Shown: positions 27,468 to 36,725, counted from the first letter of the stretch. The stretch: DNA of 64,000 nt from Acinetobacter pittii (GCF_034067285.1 NZ_CP139286.1:1302001-1366000), one strand, 5' to 3'. The notes: generated from the letters alone by a model not told the origin. Program-made: numbers and translations.

Positions 27468-28658
27468 ATGTTCACAAAAAAGGATTTATTGCAGCAACGG
27501 ACGTTGATTGATCAACTGCGCACGCAAAATAGTCTCTCTCCTCAAAACGCTGCCAAACTCGGTCAAAGCATTGCAAGCTCATGGGAACGATCAGCTTCTG
27601 CTGCGATTCCTAAAGAGCGTTTTGCTGCTCCATTAGTCGAGAAAAAAACTGCTTCACAAAATGCTTTAGATCTGGCTTTAAGCCAATGTGCCGACGACTT
27701 GCGTCATATTGCAGAGCAATCTTCAATGGTGATTGCTGTCGGTGATATCGGTAGTACCATTATTTGGACGGCGCCAAGTGCTCAAATGCAAAGTGCTGCT
27801 GAGCGTGTGCATTTTGTACAAGGTGGACAGTGGCGTGAAGAATTTGTAGGCACTAATGCTTTGGCTTTATCTTTAAAAACTCAACAATCAAGCTGTGTTT
27901 TTTCAAATGAACATTATATGGAATCGATTCATGATTGGGTGTGTTATGCTGCGCCGATTATCGATCCATACTCGAAACAAACTCTTGGTGTCGTTGATTT
28001 GTCGACGACTTGGAAGAATCATAATAGTTTAGGAATATTAGCTGCCGAACGATGTGCATCCATTATTCAATCCGCTTTGCTGGAGCAGCAGCGCCAGCAA
28101 TTACATATTCGTGCTTTTTCGACACCGCAAGTTAAATTTAACGGCAAAAGCTTGTTATTAACGCCGCGTCAAATTGAAATTCTGACAATATTGGCGTTAT
28201 GTCCACATGGTTTAACTTTAGAGCATCTTTATCAGGCGCTTTATGGTGAGCGTAAAGTCAGCATGGGCACACTTAAAGCTGAAATGTCTCAACTACGAGA
28301 TATTTTGGGGGGCTTACTTGGTTCTCGTCCATATCGTCTGCTTGTGCATGTTGAAGCTGATTTTTTACAAGCTGAACAGGCACTGGATGCAGGATATGCG
28401 GCTTCTGCTTTGCAGCTTTACACAGGCGTATTTCTGGCAAAAACTGAAAGTCCATTTTTATGTGCATGGCGTGACTGCCTTGAGTCACGCTTGAGTGATG
28501 CAATTTTTAAAACCCAAGAAACAGATTTATTACTTAAGCATCTCGCCCATTTCCCTGAAGCAATCGATGCGGTAGAACGCCTGATGGAGCTATTACCGAG
28601 TGAGCATCCTGCGCATCAATTGCTGGTGAAATACCTTGATTCACCTAAACTCAGTTAA
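27468..28658 (+). CDS. GAF-domain transcriptional regulator with winged-helix C-terminus
   Basis: The 396-residue protein starts like AcoR-type activators (SIASSWERSASAAIPKERF, residues about 29-47) and then has a GAF-like sensor region (about 65-200: GDIGSTIIWTAP, EEFVGTNALALSLKT). Instead of the sigma54 AAA+ domain of AcoR, it continues into a winged-helix-like region (LTPRQIEILTILAL, about 229) and a helical C-terminal domain that resembles the bacterial transcriptional activation (BTAD/SARP) type. AAGGA lies about 9 bases before the ATG. Its position suggests control of the aldehyde/alcohol genes. This is inference. The last 4 bases overlap the convergent hydrolase gene. Confidence 0.75.
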   Translation: MFTKKDLLQQRTLIDQLRTQNSLSPQNAAKLGQSIASSWERSASAAIPKERFAAPLVEKKTASQNALDLALSQCADDLRHIAEQSSMVIAVGDIGSTIIWTAPSAQMQSAAERVHFVQGGQWREEFVGTNALALSLKTQQSSCVFSNEHYMESIHDWVCYAAPIIDPYSKQTLGVVDLSTTWKNHNSLGILAAERCASIIQSALLEQQRQQLHIRAFSTPQVKFNGKSLLLTPRQIEILTILALCPHGLTLEHLYQALYGERKVSMGTLKAEMSQLRDILGGLLGSRPYRLLVHVEADFLQAEQALDAGYAASALQLYTGVFLAKTESPFLCAWRDCLESRLSDAIFKTQETDLLLKHLAHFPEAIDAVERLMELLPSEHPAHQLLVKYLDSPKLS

Positions 28659-29623
28659 GTGATTTTTTGATCCAGCCACTGGAACAATTGTTGATAGACT
28701 TGTTCTCGTACTGGCTGGGCCGAAAGAACTAAGTCGTGCAATCCATTTTGAATAGGGACAATAGAGACATCGCCTTTGATTTTTTTACCAAATTTCGCAA
28801 TGTCTTTAACGTCTAAAATCACATCACTTTGAGTCGCGTCTGTTCCCCATTTTTTAGGGTTTTTAGTTTGATGTGAATGCATAATGAGTGCTGGAATATT
28901 CAGTTTAACGCCGCGGTGTATTTCTTTTTGTGCCGTATGAATTGCATGTAGAAAGCTGAGTTGAACAGTAGGTGCAGAGGTAGGTTTCCAGTCCAGATTA
29001 AAGTCCCATTCACCCTTAAGTTGTTTGTGAAGACTGGTGGTGTACCATTTGTTAAGTTTGCTTGGAAATTTAACCTTAGGCAGATATTTTCCTACTCGAC
29101 TGAGCACTGGAATACCGAATTTCTTCTCGACCAAACTTAAATTAAAATCGTAAAACGGACTATTCGCCCAGAGCGCTTTAATAAGAGGATGAGCTGGATG
29201 ATGGGCAACATAAAGCGTCGCAGTTAAACCACCCGTAGAATGTCCTGCAAGTAAAACTTGATTGTGTTGCTCTTTGCCAATAATTTGTAATGCTTGAGTA
29301 ATTTCGGCATCATATTCATTTAAATCAAGTACATTATAGAAAATTTGATGAGGCAGCTTTGAACGGCCGTATTTTCTGAGATCGAGTGCATAGAAGTCAT
29401 AACCATGGGCATTGAATTGCTCGGCCATTTCGGTTTGAAAGAAATAATCTAAAAAACCATGAATATAAAGTACGGCTTTTTGAGGCGGTTGAGAGGCCTT
29501 TTTACGCACTAAAGTTGCTACAACTTTACCTTCATAATCATTAGGAAAGTTGAGTGTGAGCTGTTCGTAGCCAGTACCTAAAATATCTGGAACATAAGTT
29601 TGATTAGCTGAAGATGTATTCAT
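28655..29623 (-). CDS. Alpha/beta hydrolase (serine lipase/monoglyceride lipase-like)
   Basis: A 322-residue alpha/beta hydrolase. The nucleophile elbow GHSTGGLTATL is at about residue 126. An early HGFLDYFFQTEMAEQFNAHG supplies the oxyanion region. The catalytic His is likely in NGLHDLVLS near residue 302. It resembles COG2267 lysophospholipase/monoglyceride lipase proteins and has no signal peptide. Set between the regulator and the iron alcohol dehydrogenase, it may release an alcohol from an ester, which would link it to the neighbours. Confidence 0.82.
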   Translation of the reverse strand: MNTSSANQTYVPDILGTGYEQLTLNFPNDYEGKVVATLVRKKASQPPQKAVLYIHGFLDYFFQTEMAEQFNAHGYDFYALDLRKYGRSKLPHQIFYNVLDLNEYDAEITQALQIIGKEQHNQVLLAGHSTGGLTATLYVAHHPAHPLIKALWANSPFYDFNLSLVEKKFGIPVLSRVGKYLPKVKFPSKLNKWYTTSLHKQLKGEWDFNLDWKPTSAPTVQLSFLHAIHTAQKEIHRGVKLNIPALIMHSHQTKNPKKWGTDATQSDVILDVKDIAKFGKKIKGDVSIVPIQNGLHDLVLSAQPVREQVYQQLFQWLDQKIT

Positions 29624-29719
29624 TTTTATCGAGCTATTGTCATTAAGTCATGCAGAGTATCCTTCAATGAAATGGGCGAATTGTCAATCAGGTTTAGAGA
29701 AGGTTGGAATAAAGGTACT

Positions 29720-29793
29720 AAAAAAAAGGGAATACCGCTGGAGCTAAGTATTCCCAAAAAAGTAAGTCAACGGTCGGAGGGATTTGACTTACT
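29720..29793 (-). terminator. Tandem terminators after iron alcohol dehydrogenase gene
   Basis: On the minus strand, AGTAAGTCAA/TTGACTTACT (29761-29793) is followed by a T run, and then GGGAATA/TATTCCC (29728-29755) by seven T residues. Confidence 0.8.
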
Positions 29794-29818
29794 AGAGGGA
29801 TATGCCATTACATCAGTA

Positions 29819-30991
29819 TTAAAGTGCTGCTTTGAAAATCTCCACAACTTGTGCATGGTTTGCTTTACGAGGGTTGGTGAGCATACATGCATCTTTTTGA
29901 GCGTTATCTGCCATGACAGCAAGGTCTTCGGTTTTTACTCCAAGCTCTGTTAAACCAGATGGGATACCAATCGATGAAGACAGTTTGCGAATGGCATCAA
30001 TTGCAGCATACGCAGCTTCTGTTAGAGTCAGCCCTTGAGTATTCACACCCATTAACTCAGCGATTTTTGCATAACGATCTGGACAAGCAATTAAGTTAAA
30101 TTCACATACGTGTGGTAACAAAATTGCGTTACACACACCGTGAGGTAAGTTGTAAAAACCACCTAACTGGTGCGCCATTGCATGAACATAACCTAAAGAT
30201 GCATTGTTAAATGCCATACCAGCCAAGTATTGTGCATAGCTCATTGCATCACGCGCTTCGATGTTTTCACCATTGGCAACTGCAGGTTGTAACCATTGAC
30301 TAATCATCGTGATGGCTTTTTCTGCACAGGCATCAGTAATTGGATTTGCCGCCGTAGAAACATATGCTTCAACTGCATGGGTTAGCGCATCCATACCTGT
30401 TGCAGCGGTTAAACCTGCCGGTTTTGCAATCATAAGTTTCGGGTCATCGATCGCAATGAGTGGGGTACAGCGCCAGTCAACGATTGCCATTTTCACGTGA
30501 GTGTCTGTATTGGTAATAATACAGAAACGAGTCATTTCAGATGCAGTACCAGCCGTTGTATTCACTGCAATCAATGGCGTCATCGGAACCTTACTTTTAT
30601 CGATGCCTTCATAGTCACGAATATGGCCACCACCTGCAGTGACTAAACCAATCCCTTTTGCACAGTCATGAGATGAACCGCCACCTAGAGAAACAATAAA
30701 GTCACAGCCATTTTCGTTATAGGCATTCACACCGTTGTGAACATTAATATCGGTTGGGTTCGGTTCTGCACCCGGGAAAATATGGCTCGCGACGCCTGCT
30801 TCAGTTAAATAGTTCGCGATAAGATCTGCAACACCAAATTTAAATAAGCCCTCATCTGTCACAATTAATGCTTTTTTTGCGCCGAGGTTTTGTGCCTTTA
30901 TACCTATTTCTTTGGCACATCCTGGTCCAAAGAGTGATACACATGGGATATAAAAACCGTTTGTTTGATCTGCAATATTTTTAAAAGCCAT
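29819..30991 (-). CDS. Iron-containing alcohol dehydrogenase (group III)
   Basis: A 390-residue Fe-ADH. NAD-binding GGGSSHDCAKGIGL is at about residues 94-107. The metal ligands appear in GMDALTHAVEAY (Asp, His about 196-200) and HAMAHQLGGFYNLPHG (two His), the spacing of the family. It oxidises primary alcohols to aldehydes, or the reverse, in the cytoplasm. I chose ATG 30991 (MAFKNIADQTNG), with AAGGAA 7 bases before it, over the upstream frame to 31018. It probably feeds aldehyde to the neighbouring aldehyde dehydrogenase. Confidence 0.93.
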   Translation of the reverse strand: MAFKNIADQTNGFYIPCVSLFGPGCAKEIGIKAQNLGAKKALIVTDEGLFKFGVADLIANYLTEAGVASHIFPGAEPNPTDINVHNGVNAYNENGCDFIVSLGGGSSHDCAKGIGLVTAGGGHIRDYEGIDKSKVPMTPLIAVNTTAGTASEMTRFCIITNTDTHVKMAIVDWRCTPLIAIDDPKLMIAKPAGLTAATGMDALTHAVEAYVSTAANPITDACAEKAITMISQWLQPAVANGENIEARDAMSYAQYLAGMAFNNASLGYVHAMAHQLGGFYNLPHGVCNAILLPHVCEFNLIACPDRYAKIAELMGVNTQGLTLTEAAYAAIDAIRKLSSSIGIPSGLTELGVKTEDLAVMADNAQKDACMLTNPRKANHAQVVEIFKAAL

Positions 30992-31082
30992 GGAGTGATT
31001 CCTTTTCCATAAATCCATTGTTTGTTATTACAGGTGAGCCTCACCATGGCCTTAGTATTGTGATGTGAGGATTATTTTCCTA

Positions 31083-31102
31083 CCTACCAAAAACCTACCA
31101 AA
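31083..31102. promoter_or_regulatory. Direct repeat CCTACCAAA x2, 11 bp apart, upstream of alcohol dehydrogenase
   Basis: CCTACCAAA occurs at 31083-31091 and 31094-31102 in the promoter region of the minus-strand alcohol dehydrogenase. The 11-bp phasing is the same as that of the AAGGTTGGA repeat near the aldehyde dehydrogenase. Confidence 0.4.
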
Positions 31103-31220
31103 TATTATTTGTTTATTAATTATTGATTTATAGGTGCTTTTTAGAAAGTTTGGCACATTCATTTAATTTTTTCGGGAAAATCGTTAAGCTATGGGCTGTT
31201 GAAGATGTACATATGAGATT

Positions 31221-32933
31221 ATGAAACAGGAAACTGCGCTTAAACTGCTTAAAGCAGGTGAAAATGTCTTTTTAACCGGTTCGGCTGGTGCAGGGAAAAC
31301 CTATACACTTAATCAGTACATCCAATACCTAAAAGCACGTAAAGTGCCTGTGGCGATTACGGCATCTACAGGTATTGCTGCAACGCATATGAACGGTATG
31401 ACTATTCATACATGGGCTGGTATCGGTATTAAAGATCAGTTAACCGATGATGATCTAAAACGCATGAAAGAGCGTAAATACCTTAAGGAACACCTTGAAA
31501 ATGCGCAAGTTCTTGTGATTGATGAAATCTCGATGCTCCATGCGAAGCAGCTTAATTTGGTTAACCAAGTTCTAAAATATTTTAAAGAAAGCGATGAAGC
31601 TTTTGGTGGCATTCAAGTCATCGTGGCTGGAGATTTCTTCCAGTTGCCACCTGTTGGCCGTAATGGTGAAGCCAATCGCGACAAGTTCTGTTTTATGTCG
31701 GATGCATGGGTCGAAGCTAAATTTCGCGTATGTTATTTAACAGAACAGCACCGTCAAGACGATGAAATTCTGAACCAGATTTTAAATGCTATTCGCGCGC
31801 AAAATATTCAAGCAGATCATTTACAAGCACTGCGTCAATCACGCTCACACGATATTGGTGAGACCTTTACGCGTCTTTACACGCACAATATGGATGTCGA
31901 CAATATTAATTATCAGCACCTAAATGAAATTGATAATGAAGGGCACCAATTCAATGCTGTTTTAGATGGTAATGAAAAACTATTAGAAACTTTAAAATCT
32001 TCTGTTCGTGCGCCAGAAGAGTTAACGCTTAAAAAGCATGCCAAAGTCATGTTTGTAAAAAACAACTTTGATATGGGTTATATCAACGGAAGTTTAGGTG
32101 AAGTCATCGGCTTTGAAGAAGATGACGAAAATGGCTTACTACCAAAGGTAAAACTTACTGATGGCACTACATTACTGGTTGCTCCTGAAACATGGTCAGT
32201 TGAAAATGAAGCAGGTAAGGTCATTGCAAGTTTTCAGCAGATTCCACTTCGCTTAGCATGGGCGATTACCATTCATAAAAGCCAAGGTATGACGTTAGAA
32301 GCGGCTGAAATTAACCTCATGAATACCTTTGAGAAAGGTCAGGGTTATGTTGCACTTTCGCGCTTAAAATCTTTAACGGGGTTAAAGCTATTAGGTATTA
32401 ATGAGCAAGCTTTAGAATTAGACAGTTTAGCTGTAAAAGCCGATCGCCGTTTTCAAGAGCTGTCTAAAGAAGCCGAAGATAACTTTGCAGATGTAGATTT
32501 AACTGCTCAGCATAAAGCTTTTATTCGTCATTGCGGTGGTACCTTAAATGAAACTGAGATTTCTCGTAATGAGAAGAAACTCGCAAAAGGTGGCAAGCAA
32601 AATTACGCTACGGCAACGCTAGACGAGACACGTGTCTTGTTTGAAGAAGGTTATGAGATTGAAGATATCGCGCATGAACGTGGTTTAACCCCAGCGACGA
32701 TTATTAATCACTTGGCTCGACTTCATAAAGAACAAAAGCTAGATATTTCGGTTGCCCATCCGGGTGAAGAGGTGGTCGAAGAAATTCGTAAAATTTATAA
32801 GAAGCTTAAAAAACGCCAAAATCCAGATCATTTTTCTGATGATGGTTCGATCAAACTAAGACCAATTGTTGAGGCAACCAGCCCTCGGATGGGATATGAT
32901 CAAGTTCGATTAGCTTTATTATTTATTGAGTAA
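31221..32933 (+). CDS. Pif1/RecD2-like SF1 helicase with C-terminal HTH domain
   Basis: The 570-residue protein has SF1B helicase motifs in order: Walker A GSAGAGKTYTLNQY (about 21), ASTGIAATHMNG (Ia), Walker B VLVIDEISML (about 98), GDFFQLPPVG (III), LTEQHRQ (IV) and AWAITIHKSQGMTLE plus GQGYVALSRLKSL (V-VI). These are Pif1-family signatures. The last 110 residues add a helix-turn-helix-like region (TLDETRVLFEEGYEIEDIA) as seen in the RecQ-type HTH_40 family. It is a cytoplasmic DNA helicase, perhaps for G-quadruplex or conflict resolution. It is probably co-transcribed with the following small isomerase gene. Confidence 0.88.
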   Translation: MKQETALKLLKAGENVFLTGSAGAGKTYTLNQYIQYLKARKVPVAITASTGIAATHMNGMTIHTWAGIGIKDQLTDDDLKRMKERKYLKEHLENAQVLVIDEISMLHAKQLNLVNQVLKYFKESDEAFGGIQVIVAGDFFQLPPVGRNGEANRDKFCFMSDAWVEAKFRVCYLTEQHRQDDEILNQILNAIRAQNIQADHLQALRQSRSHDIGETFTRLYTHNMDVDNINYQHLNEIDNEGHQFNAVLDGNEKLLETLKSSVRAPEELTLKKHAKVMFVKNNFDMGYINGSLGEVIGFEEDDENGLLPKVKLTDGTTLLVAPETWSVENEAGKVIASFQQIPLRLAWAITIHKSQGMTLEAAEINLMNTFEKGQGYVALSRLKSLTGLKLLGINEQALELDSLAVKADRRFQELSKEAEDNFADVDLTAQHKAFIRHCGGTLNETEISRNEKKLAKGGKQNYATATLDETRVLFEEGYEIEDIAHERGLTPATIINHLARLHKEQKLDISVAHPGEEVVEEIRKIYKKLKKRQNPDHFSDDGSIKLRPIVEATSPRMGYDQVRLALLFIE

Positions 32934-32976
32934 AGTTTAATTCGCTTAATGACTTATTATATAAATTGAGGTGGCT

Positions 32977-33336
32977 ATGCCGCACGTTGTAGTTGATTAT
33001 TCAGAAAATTTAACTGGATTAAACGCAAAACAATTACTTGAAGAAATTAATACCACGCTTATTGAGACAGAGCTATTCAGCCCAGAAGATATTAAAAGCC
33101 GTGCGCGTAAAGATGATGTTTTCCTCATTGGCTTAGGGGCTGATCAAGCCTATATTCATGTAAAAGCCTACATTTTGTCAGGAAGAACAGCCGAACAAAA
33201 ACAACTTATGGGTGAGCAGTTATTAGCGGCACTCAGCAACAAAAAATATCTAGAACCAGATTTTAATAAAGAAATTCAATTGTGCGTTGAGCTTATCGAT
33301 ATGCCAAGAGAAGATTATTTTAAGCAAGTTGTATAA
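32977..33336 (+). CDS. 5-carboxymethyl-2-hydroxymuconate isomerase-like protein
   Basis: A 119-residue member of the CHMI branch of the tautomerase superfamily (PHVVVDYSENL at the N-terminus, HVKAYILSGRTAEQKQ in the middle). In this superfamily the amino-terminal proline left after Met removal is the catalytic base, and ATG 32977 gives MPHV with Pro at position 2. The in-frame GTG at 32971 would bury it, so 32977 is the start. GAGGT lies 5 bases upstream. No homoprotocatechuate pathway genes are nearby, so the physiological substrate is open. Confidence 0.85.
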   Translation: MPHVVVDYSENLTGLNAKQLLEEINTTLIETELFSPEDIKSRARKDDVFLIGLGADQAYIHVKAYILSGRTAEQKQLMGEQLLAALSNKKYLEPDFNKEIQLCVELIDMPREDYFKQVV

Positions 33337-33400
33337 CACTAAAAAAGCGCAATTTCGATCAAGAATAGAGATGAGCACTATGTAAAAGTAGTGCTATCGA

Positions 33401-34270
33401 ATGAACAGACATAAATGTATGGCTGTATATATACAAAAGCTGCAACTGGTTTGTGATTATATTCAAAGACATTTAGATGAAGATTTAGATGTTGATCGAT
33501 TGAGCCAGATTGCGGCCTTATCCAAGTTTCATTTTCATCGAATTTTTGCCATTCATATTGGCCTAAATGTGATGAAGTTTATTCAACTTTCTCGTTTAAA
33601 GCGGGCCTCTTTTCAACTGGCATTTGAACCTGATCTCAAAATTATTGAGATTGCATTGCAAGCAGGGTTCGAGAGTCCAGAGGCTTTTACTCGTGCATTT
33701 AAGCGTTCATTTGATCAAACTCCTCGGGCTTTTAGAGAGAAACCAGACTGGGAATCTTGGCACCAGAAGTTTGTTTTTATGATTCCAAAAAGTGAGCTAA
33801 AAATGAATGTAAATATTGTTGAGCGGCCTGTTGAAAAGATTGCCTATCTGTCGCATTTAGGCAGTCCAGATAAAGTCTTTGAAACGGCTGCACGTTTTAT
33901 TGCTTGGCGTAAAGAAACGGGTTTATCACCTGTGACCAAATCTAGAACTTATGGTATTCCGTTTGCTGACCCTGAACAGACGCCATCTGACGAGTTTAGA
34001 TTTGATATTGCGGGTTCAATTGAAAAAGCTGTACCTGAAAATACTTACGGCGTACAAACAGGAGAAATTCCTGCGGGTCGTTATGCAACCGTAAGGCATG
34101 TTGGTAGTCATGACCAGATTAAAGATAGTGTGTATTACATCTTTAGAAACTGGTTATCTGAGCAATCAGAAGAAGCTGGGGATTATCCTGTTTTCTTTCA
34201 CTATCACAATTTTGTACATGAGGTGAAAGAGTCCGAGCTTATTACAGATATCTACTTACTTTTAAAGTAA
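33401..34270 (+). CDS. AraC-family regulator with GyrI-like effector domain
   Basis: The 289-residue regulator has an N-terminal double helix-turn-helix of the AraC type (residues about 20-115: LSQIAALSKFHFHRIFA, then GFESPEAFTRAFKRSFDQTPRAFR). A C-terminal GyrI/SOUL-type small-molecule-binding domain (about 135-289) follows. This Rob/SoxS-like-plus-GyrI layout is common in drug-responsive regulators. The in-frame ATG at 33419 is an alternative start and neither has a good Shine-Dalgarno. The target is unknown. It may be an autonomous unit. Confidence 0.88.
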   Translation: MNRHKCMAVYIQKLQLVCDYIQRHLDEDLDVDRLSQIAALSKFHFHRIFAIHIGLNVMKFIQLSRLKRASFQLAFEPDLKIIEIALQAGFESPEAFTRAFKRSFDQTPRAFREKPDWESWHQKFVFMIPKSELKMNVNIVERPVEKIAYLSHLGSPDKVFETAARFIAWRKETGLSPVTKSRTYGIPFADPEQTPSDEFRFDIAGSIEKAVPENTYGVQTGEIPAGRYATVRHVGSHDQIKDSVYYIFRNWLSEQSEEAGDYPVFFHYHNFVHEVKESELITDIYLLLK

Positions 34271-34297
34271 GTGCAAGTGATACAGGCCTAACTTAGG

Positions 34298-35125
34298 TTA
34301 TGCCTGTAGGTTTAGAAGTTTGATATCAGCATATTGCTCAATTAAGTTGGCGTCTAACATATGGATATAATCCATAAAGAGGGTACTAAAACTTCCCATA
34401 GTTTGTGCCTGATTTGCTGCCAGTTTACCTGCAATTGCGAAGTGAACATGAGCTGAAAGTGCAGCAATGCTTGGGGTAGTCACAGCGCTATATGCTGCGA
34501 TTAAAGCACCCAACGCACAGCCCGTTGCCGTAATTTTAGGTTGCAACGGACTTCCGCCATTTACTTGGATAACGATGTCTAATTCTTTAGATAAAATGTA
34601 ATCTGACTCGCCCGAAATAGCGATACAGTCTGCATGCGTTAAGAGGGAGAAAGCCTGTTGATAGGCCTGATCACTACTTAAGGTACTATCGACACCTTTA
34701 GATTGAACTTGGTTGCCTGCAAGCGTACTAATTTCTGAGGCATTACCTCGAATAACACTTGGCTTAAATTGTAAAAGCTCGTCCGTCATTTGACTGCGCC
34801 AAGCTAAAATTGGTCCATAGCCGACTGGGTCGAGTACCCAAGGAATATTATGAAGCTGTGCAGTCTTTGCAGAGATTTGCATAGCTTGCATTTGCTCCGA
34901 AGTTGGCGTGCCCAAATTAATGCTTAAAGCTGATGAAATCTTGGTAAAACTTTCGGCTTCATAAGGATTATCAATCATGGCAGGTGAAGCACCAGAAGCA
35001 AGCAACACATTGGCTGTATAGTTCGCTGCAACGCTATTGGTAATACATTGCACAAGAGGCGTTTTTGCCTGCATGTTTTGCCAAGCTTCAATTACTTGCT
35101 CAATTAAAGTCGATGCTGATGTCAT
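34298..35125 (-). CDS. thiM: ThiM, hydroxyethylthiazole kinase
   Basis: ThiM phosphorylates 4-methyl-5-(2-hydroxyethyl)thiazole in thiamine salvage. The 275-residue protein has PLVQCITNSVAANYTANVLLASGASPAMIDN (family N-terminus, about residues 19-50), WVLDPVGYGP, and the kinase motif KITATGCALGALIAAY with the catalytic Cys/Asp-type loop near residue 200. No TPP riboswitch precedes it: only 35 bases separate it from the upstream zinc-ribbon gene on the same strand, and the two are probably one operon. No thiE or thiD is adjacent. Confidence 0.95.
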   Translation of the reverse strand: MTSASTLIEQVIEAWQNMQAKTPLVQCITNSVAANYTANVLLASGASPAMIDNPYEAESFTKISSALSINLGTPTSEQMQAMQISAKTAQLHNIPWVLDPVGYGPILAWRSQMTDELLQFKPSVIRGNASEISTLAGNQVQSKGVDSTLSSDQAYQQAFSLLTHADCIAISGESDYILSKELDIVIQVNGGSPLQPKITATGCALGALIAAYSAVTTPSIAALSAHVHFAIAGKLAANQAQTMGSFSTLFMDYIHMLDANLIEQYADIKLLNLQA

Positions 35126-35160
35126 ATTATTATCCTTATCAAGCCAAAGTGATTACAGAT

Positions 35161-36318
35161 TTAGTGGGTGAAATAGTGATCTTGATGCTTACATTTTTGG
35201 CAAATCAAAGAAACATAATCGGCCGCATCATAATCAACAGTTAAATCATTTGAACCACAATGCATACAACGTTTAACCGAATAGAAGTTTAAACGCGGTT
35301 CAATTTTACGCCATGCTTTCCAGACAGGTTGTACGAATATCTGTTCGTCGTAGCCTAAGAAGCGGTTAAGCAAAATATAGCTCATTTTACTGTATGGAAT
35401 ATTGTGAGGACGAGGCAGCACTGAGGTTTCCCACTTTTCGGCTAAGGCTTTCTCACGATATTGTTCTAAGGTTTTCTTTAATAAATTGGTATTAATAAAT
35501 TTTTCATTGCGCGGCTGTAGGGCATTTTGTTTATAAAGATATTCGAGCGCCGTTTGAATCAAATAGTAAATTTGTCCAATCGCTAATGAATCCATTAAAC
35601 GGTAGCAAAAAGTTTGGAAATGAGTACTTCCTGCAATTTGAATGCCCCATGTTCTACAATAGAACTGCATAAACTGGATAATTTCTTGATAGAGCACCTG
35701 AAATAGCACATCTTTCACTTCATCGGCACTGCGAAATGGTATACCGAGACTTAAGTTTTCATAAAACCAATGGCGTAGTTGCTGGGCAACACTAAATAAA
35801 CTTGGGTCGCTATAACCATCTAGTCGAATATTTAGATAAAAACATTGAGGTTCATTCGCTTGGTCTTGAGCGTTTAAAATTCCATCTTTATGAAGTTGTT
35901 TAATTAGATAGTTTTGAAACATCCAGTTCGGAGTAATGTGATGGGATTTAATCCGGTCCCAGTGAATGTATTCATCATGTGCAATATCATCACGGGCATA
36001 GTCATCAAGTACACTAAGTAAAAATAATTTATGTAAAAAACTCAGTTGTTCCAGACTTCGCTGTGGTTGATCTTTTGACTTAAATTGGCGTTGTTCTTGT
36101 AAGCGCGTTTGCTGTAAAAGCTTTTTACGTTGTTTAGTACAAGTTTCACAGTGGCATGTCATTTTTTCATCTTTAAATATGCGGTGCTGACAATGACTGC
36201 ATTCATGAAATTGAATGTCTTGTTCAAATTGCTCGGCATCTACCCAGTACATCGAAGCTTGGCAGAGAGGACAATGGCTACTTTCATCTAGCTGTTTCTG
36301 TAGAATTTGTAAGGCCAT
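35161..36318 (-). CDS. Hypothetical zinc-ribbon protein, 385 aa
   Basis: I do not recognise a family. The protein opens with three Cys pairs (CPLCQASM, CSHCQHR, CHCETCTK; residues about 17-60) and ends with two more (CMHCGS and CQKC, about 355-380). It therefore looks like a protein with zinc-ribbon domains at both ends of a helical, aromatic-rich middle of about 280 residues. There is no signal peptide or membrane span. It precedes thiM with a 35-base gap. Function unknown. Confidence 0.75.
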   Translation of the reverse strand: MALQILQKQLDESSHCPLCQASMYWVDAEQFEQDIQFHECSHCQHRIFKDEKMTCHCETCTKQRKKLLQQTRLQEQRQFKSKDQPQRSLEQLSFLHKLFLLSVLDDYARDDIAHDEYIHWDRIKSHHITPNWMFQNYLIKQLHKDGILNAQDQANEPQCFYLNIRLDGYSDPSLFSVAQQLRHWFYENLSLGIPFRSADEVKDVLFQVLYQEIIQFMQFYCRTWGIQIAGSTHFQTFCYRLMDSLAIGQIYYLIQTALEYLYKQNALQPRNEKFINTNLLKKTLEQYREKALAEKWETSVLPRPHNIPYSKMSYILLNRFLGYDEQIFVQPVWKAWRKIEPRLNFYSVKRCMHCGSNDLTVDYDAADYVSLICQKCKHQDHYFTH

Positions 36319-36414
36319 TTTGCTCCGAACATAAAATAAAAAATGAAAGGGGTATTATACACAGCAACGCTATCGATGGCTGAGATTGTCTTTTTGTTTG
36401 CTGCTAAAATAGAA

Positions 36415-36446
36415 AGACCTAAAATCTACGTTTAGATTTTAGGTCT
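36415..36446 (-). terminator. Terminator after the 85-aa gene
   Basis: Perfect 14-bp stem AGACCTAAAATCTA around a 4-base loop, 22 bases past the stop of the minus-strand gene. The T run is short. Confidence 0.65.
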
Positions 36447-36467
36447 TCATCATAATTCGAAGTTTAA

Positions 36468-36725
36468 TTAAACAGGGCACGGCAAACTCTCATCATGTTG
36501 TCCAAGTTTTTTAGCGTTGATAAGTGCCTGTACTTTTTTACTTGGTAATTTGACTTTACCTAAAGCATCGTAAGTGTTGACGATTGTGGTTACCTCTTGA
36601 GCAGTCATTGAAACGCCCTCGGCAGATAGAAAAACTGCAATCACGTGGTGATCAAGTCCTGCCGCGTCTAGATCATGAATCGCTTTAATATTTTCTAAGC
36701 GATGAAAATGTGCTTTTAATTCCAT
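36468..36725 (-). CDS. Small hypothetical protein, 85 aa
   Basis: The product starts MELKAHFHRLENIKAIHDL and is hydrophilic and helical, with an AQEVTTIVNTYDALGKVKLPSKKVQALI region that may be an HTH-like fold. I recognise no family. I chose ATG 36725, which has AGAGGT 7 bases upstream. The frame is open to 36779, but those residues lie upstream of this ribosome-binding site. It stands alone between two terminators and the pepN promoter region. Confidence 0.65.
   Translation of the reverse strand: MELKAHFHRLENIKAIHDLDAAGLDHHVIAVFLSAEGVSMTAQEVTTIVNTYDALGKVKLPSKKVQALINAKKLGQHDESLPCPV

Noticed and set aside
35126..35160. TPP riboswitch in front of thiM
   Set aside because: The gap is only 35 bases and lacks any thi-box sequence.
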